Below, one piece after another: positions 62,525 through 64,000 of a stretch of DNA of 64,000 nt. Position 1 is the first letter of the stretch, and each line of letters starts with the position of its first letter. The stretch spans positions 1-64,000 of the forward strand of contig CAYUCC010000012.1 in assembly GCA_964443225.1 (NCBI GenBank), given 5' to 3'. A program made the position numbers and the translations under genes. The DNA comes from SSC4 sp964443225 (GTDB lineage: Bacteria > Chloroflexota > Anaerolineae > SSC4 > Amarolineaceae). A model generated the notes under the pieces. That model made no database searches and was not told the DNA's origin. It saw only the letters and a program-made list of their open reading frames with translations.

Positions 62525-62737
62525 TCAATCGTCGCCGGCGTTGCTTTGCGTGACCAACTCCTCTTCTTCCTCGAAGTCTTCGTCGTCGTAATCGATGTCG
62601 TCGAAGTCCTCGAAGTCGTCCTCCTCATATTCGAAGTACTCGAAAGCCTCAGCGGGCGACTCGCACTCTGGACAGACATCTGGCCGTTTCTGCCCCGGTG
62701 CCACATACCCACATTCCATGCATTCCCACTCACCCAT
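62525..62737 (-). CDS. Rubredoxin-like zinc/iron ribbon protein with acidic tail
   Basis: A 70-residue protein. The ribbon is WECMECGYVAPGQKRPDVCP followed by EC: C-x2-C at residues 6-9 and C-x2-C near 22-25, as in rubrerythrin-type rubredoxins. A run of Asp and Glu follows (residues 33-62), like the acidic tail of the next gene. It may hold Fe or Zn and serve electron transfer or redox sensing. ATG 62737 with AAAGGAG upstream. Confidence 0.78.
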   Translation of the reverse strand: MGEWECMECGYVAPGQKRPDVCPECESPAEAFEYFEYEEDDFEDFDDIDYDDEDFEEEEELVTQSNAGDD

Positions 62738-62893
62738 GGATGGGAGTTCTCCTTTATGCAAAAATCGAGCGTATCCGGCACGCATTCAACGGTGTCGGCA
62801 ATGATACAGCGCACCCCTCACAGGCCATGATTTCCCATGGACGTGGCACGAGTCCAGGGACAAGCCCTAAGTTATTCGTCTGCACGCCCCGGG

Positions 62894-63166
62894 TCAGTCA
62901 CGCTCGTCGTACGAACGTTTCGGTCGACGCGTGTTCGATCCTGTCCGGCTGTTGCGCGGGAACAAGAGATAATCGAGCGGAGCATCGCCCCGGTTGTCGT
63001 CGCGGCCGCGGCTGCGCCGCACACCCTGACGGCCCTTGTTGCGCTCGCGCTCGCGTTCGAGTTGTTCATCGCGGGAACAGAGTCGACAGAGATAGACGTC
63101 TGCCTGCTTGCTTTCGATCTGCCGTCCACATCGTTCGCACGTGCGACGCCGCGGTCCCTCGGTCAT
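62894..63166 (-). CDS. Small zinc-ribbon basic protein
   Basis: A 90-residue protein. Its N-terminus has TCERCGRQIESKQADVYLCR followed by LC, giving C-x2-C...C-x2-C. The rest is very basic (RERERNKGRQGVRRSRGRDD and RRPKRSYDERD). It could bind nucleic acid. ATG 63166 with GGAGGAGCGAAGG upstream. It is not homologous by eye to the acidic pair, but stands in the same row. Confidence 0.7.
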   Translation of the reverse strand: MTEGPRRRTCERCGRQIESKQADVYLCRLCSRDEQLERERERNKGRQGVRRSRGRDDNRGDAPLDYLLFPRNSRTGSNTRRPKRSYDERD

Positions 63167-63323
63167 ACCTTCGCTCCTCCAAAATCGACCTGCAACCTTG
63201 CCGCAGCCACATTCTACCTGGCCACCAGCCCAGCGCAAAACTGCCCGCATTTTACTCCAATTATCGAACAATGTCAGGCATACAATCGGTGAGACTTTGG
63301 TGAGTAGATGGTGAGACCTGCGA

Positions 63324-63980
63324 TCAGTCTTGCTCGCGGAGATTAGGATCTTCCAGAAGATAACCGAAGCCACGCACAGCCTTCAGGTAGTCGCTGTTAT
63401 CGGCCTTGATACCCAATTTGCGACGAATTTGTCGAATGTGAAACTTGAGCAGATCACGTGCTTCGATCTCCTGCGGTGCGCATTCCCAGGCAGCCTGGAT
63501 CAGGTCATCGTATTCGACGACTTCGCCCGCATGTTCGGCAAGGTGGCTCAACAAACGAAACTGCAGCGGTGGCAGCGTGGCCGAGTAGCCACGGAGGGCC
63601 ACCCGTTTGCGGAGCGGGTCGATGCGCAGTTCCCCAACTTTGACGATCGACGCGTGGCTGCGCGGCATCATATTCTGAACAGCCATCAAGGCTGATTCGA
63701 GCCGCCGTTGTTCGTGCGGTGCATAATCTGCCAGTGATTGCGAATTGGTGATCACCACCAGCGGCGGCGTCGGCTGTGCCGCCATACGCTCAAACATCGC
63801 GCCCGTCGCGTCTGTCAGGATGCTGCTGGCCACAATGACAAGATCAGGCTGCAAACCTACGGTCTGGTACGTAGCGTCTGCGACGTTCGTCACATGTTTG
63901 GCCTGACTCGTGTAGCGGCTCAGCAGCGGCTGCAGATGTTGATAGAATGCGGCGTCTGGGTGGATGACAAGCACCTTCAT
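63324..63980 (-). CDS. OmpR-family regulator with degenerate receiver
   Basis: A 218-residue protein. The N-terminal receiver-like fold (VLVIHPDAAFYQHLQPLLSR) has at the phospho-acceptor site DLVIVASSILTDATGA, where the usual Asp is absent. The winged-helix domain (residues about 115-215) is intact: LPPLQFRLLSHLAEHAGEVV and HIRQIRRKLGIKADNSDYLK, then AVRGFGYLL. It likely regulates without phosphorylation. The gene starts close to the right end of the window (63980). Confidence 0.8.
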   Translation of the reverse strand: MKVLVIHPDAAFYQHLQPLLSRYTSQAKHVTNVADATYQTVGLQPDLVIVASSILTDATGAMFERMAAQPTPPLVVITNSQSLADYAPHEQRRLESALMAVQNMMPRSHASIVKVGELRIDPLRKRVALRGYSATLPPLQFRLLSHLAEHAGEVVEYDDLIQAAWECAPQEIEARDLLKFHIRQIRRKLGIKADNSDYLKAVRGFGYLLEDPNLREQD

Positions 63981-64000
63981 GGCACGGTCATTGTAACCGC

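Overview
The window looks like a chromosomal segment of a high-GC, single-membrane-type bacterium, most likely a Chloroflexota (Anaerolineae/Caldilineae-like) lineage. This assignment is inference. It rests on the GC-rich codon use, sigma-70-like promoters, a complete pst-pho locus, a LysM/YkuD peptidoglycan enzyme, many FtsX-type exporters, CARDB and cohesin/dockerin surface proteins, CYTH-CHAD, YbdK-type ligases, and the absence of any lipopolysaccharide or outer-membrane gene. No rRNA, phage, transposase or CRISPR locus was seen.

Layout. 1-330 is a patchwork of (GAGTAC)n/(GTACTC)n repeats. 0.36-5.7 kb holds plus-strand housekeeping genes: nitroreductase, MaoC-like hotdog protein, CesA-like GT2, SAM hydrolase, MurA with Asp in place of the catalytic Cys, and a cupin. 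5.7-6.3 kb is a hicBA toxin-antitoxin pair with a broken antitoxin remnant. 6.3-11.5 kb holds a membrane protein and an fbpABC-type iron(III) importer. 11.9-16.5 kb is an FtsX-type ABC transporter with an AttH-like partner. 16.7-20.5 kb holds small plus-strand enzymes and a DUF433/DUF5615 module. 20.5-24.5 kb holds two hotdog dehydratases and a 921-residue NDP-forming acyl-CoA synthetase/GNAT fusion. 24.8-30.4 kb holds a DNA methyltransferase, an S33 peptidase, arsenate reductase, CYTH-CHAD and a DUF2442/DUF4160 pair.

30.5-38.3 kb is the phosphate locus on the minus strand: a second PhoB-like regulator, pstSCAB, phoU, phoB, phoR. A candidate Pho box with exact 11-nt periodicity lies upstream of pstS. 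38.5-49.9 kb holds a hypothetical protein, a secreted subtilase with a C-terminal dockerin, an ICMT-like methyltransferase, a DinB-like protein, a second FtsX-type ABC operon with a CARDB protein, and a triple-LysM L,D-transpeptidase. 50.1-52.0 kb is typA.

The two most interesting parts follow. (i) 52.2-58.0 kb is a minus-strand operon of two YbdK-like carboxylate-amine ligases (one lacking a conserved Glu), a circularly permuted ATP-grasp enzyme, a RimK-like ATP-grasp enzyme, an esterase and a small beta-rich protein. It is preceded by a selenocysteine tRNA in the same direction. It looks like a pathway for a small amide-linked or peptide-like molecule. (ii) 58.6-61.9 kb is a plus-strand cluster of four exported proteins: one cohesin-like protein ending in a dockerin-like repeat pair, and three membrane-anchored cohesin-like proteins. 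With the dockerin subtilase at 39.8 kb it suggests a non-cellulosomal surface assembly.

62.1-64.0 kb holds three small Cys-motif proteins (two with very acidic tails) and a response-regulator-like protein whose receiver lacks the phospho-acceptor Asp. Intergenic hairpins and dispersed repeats are frequent.
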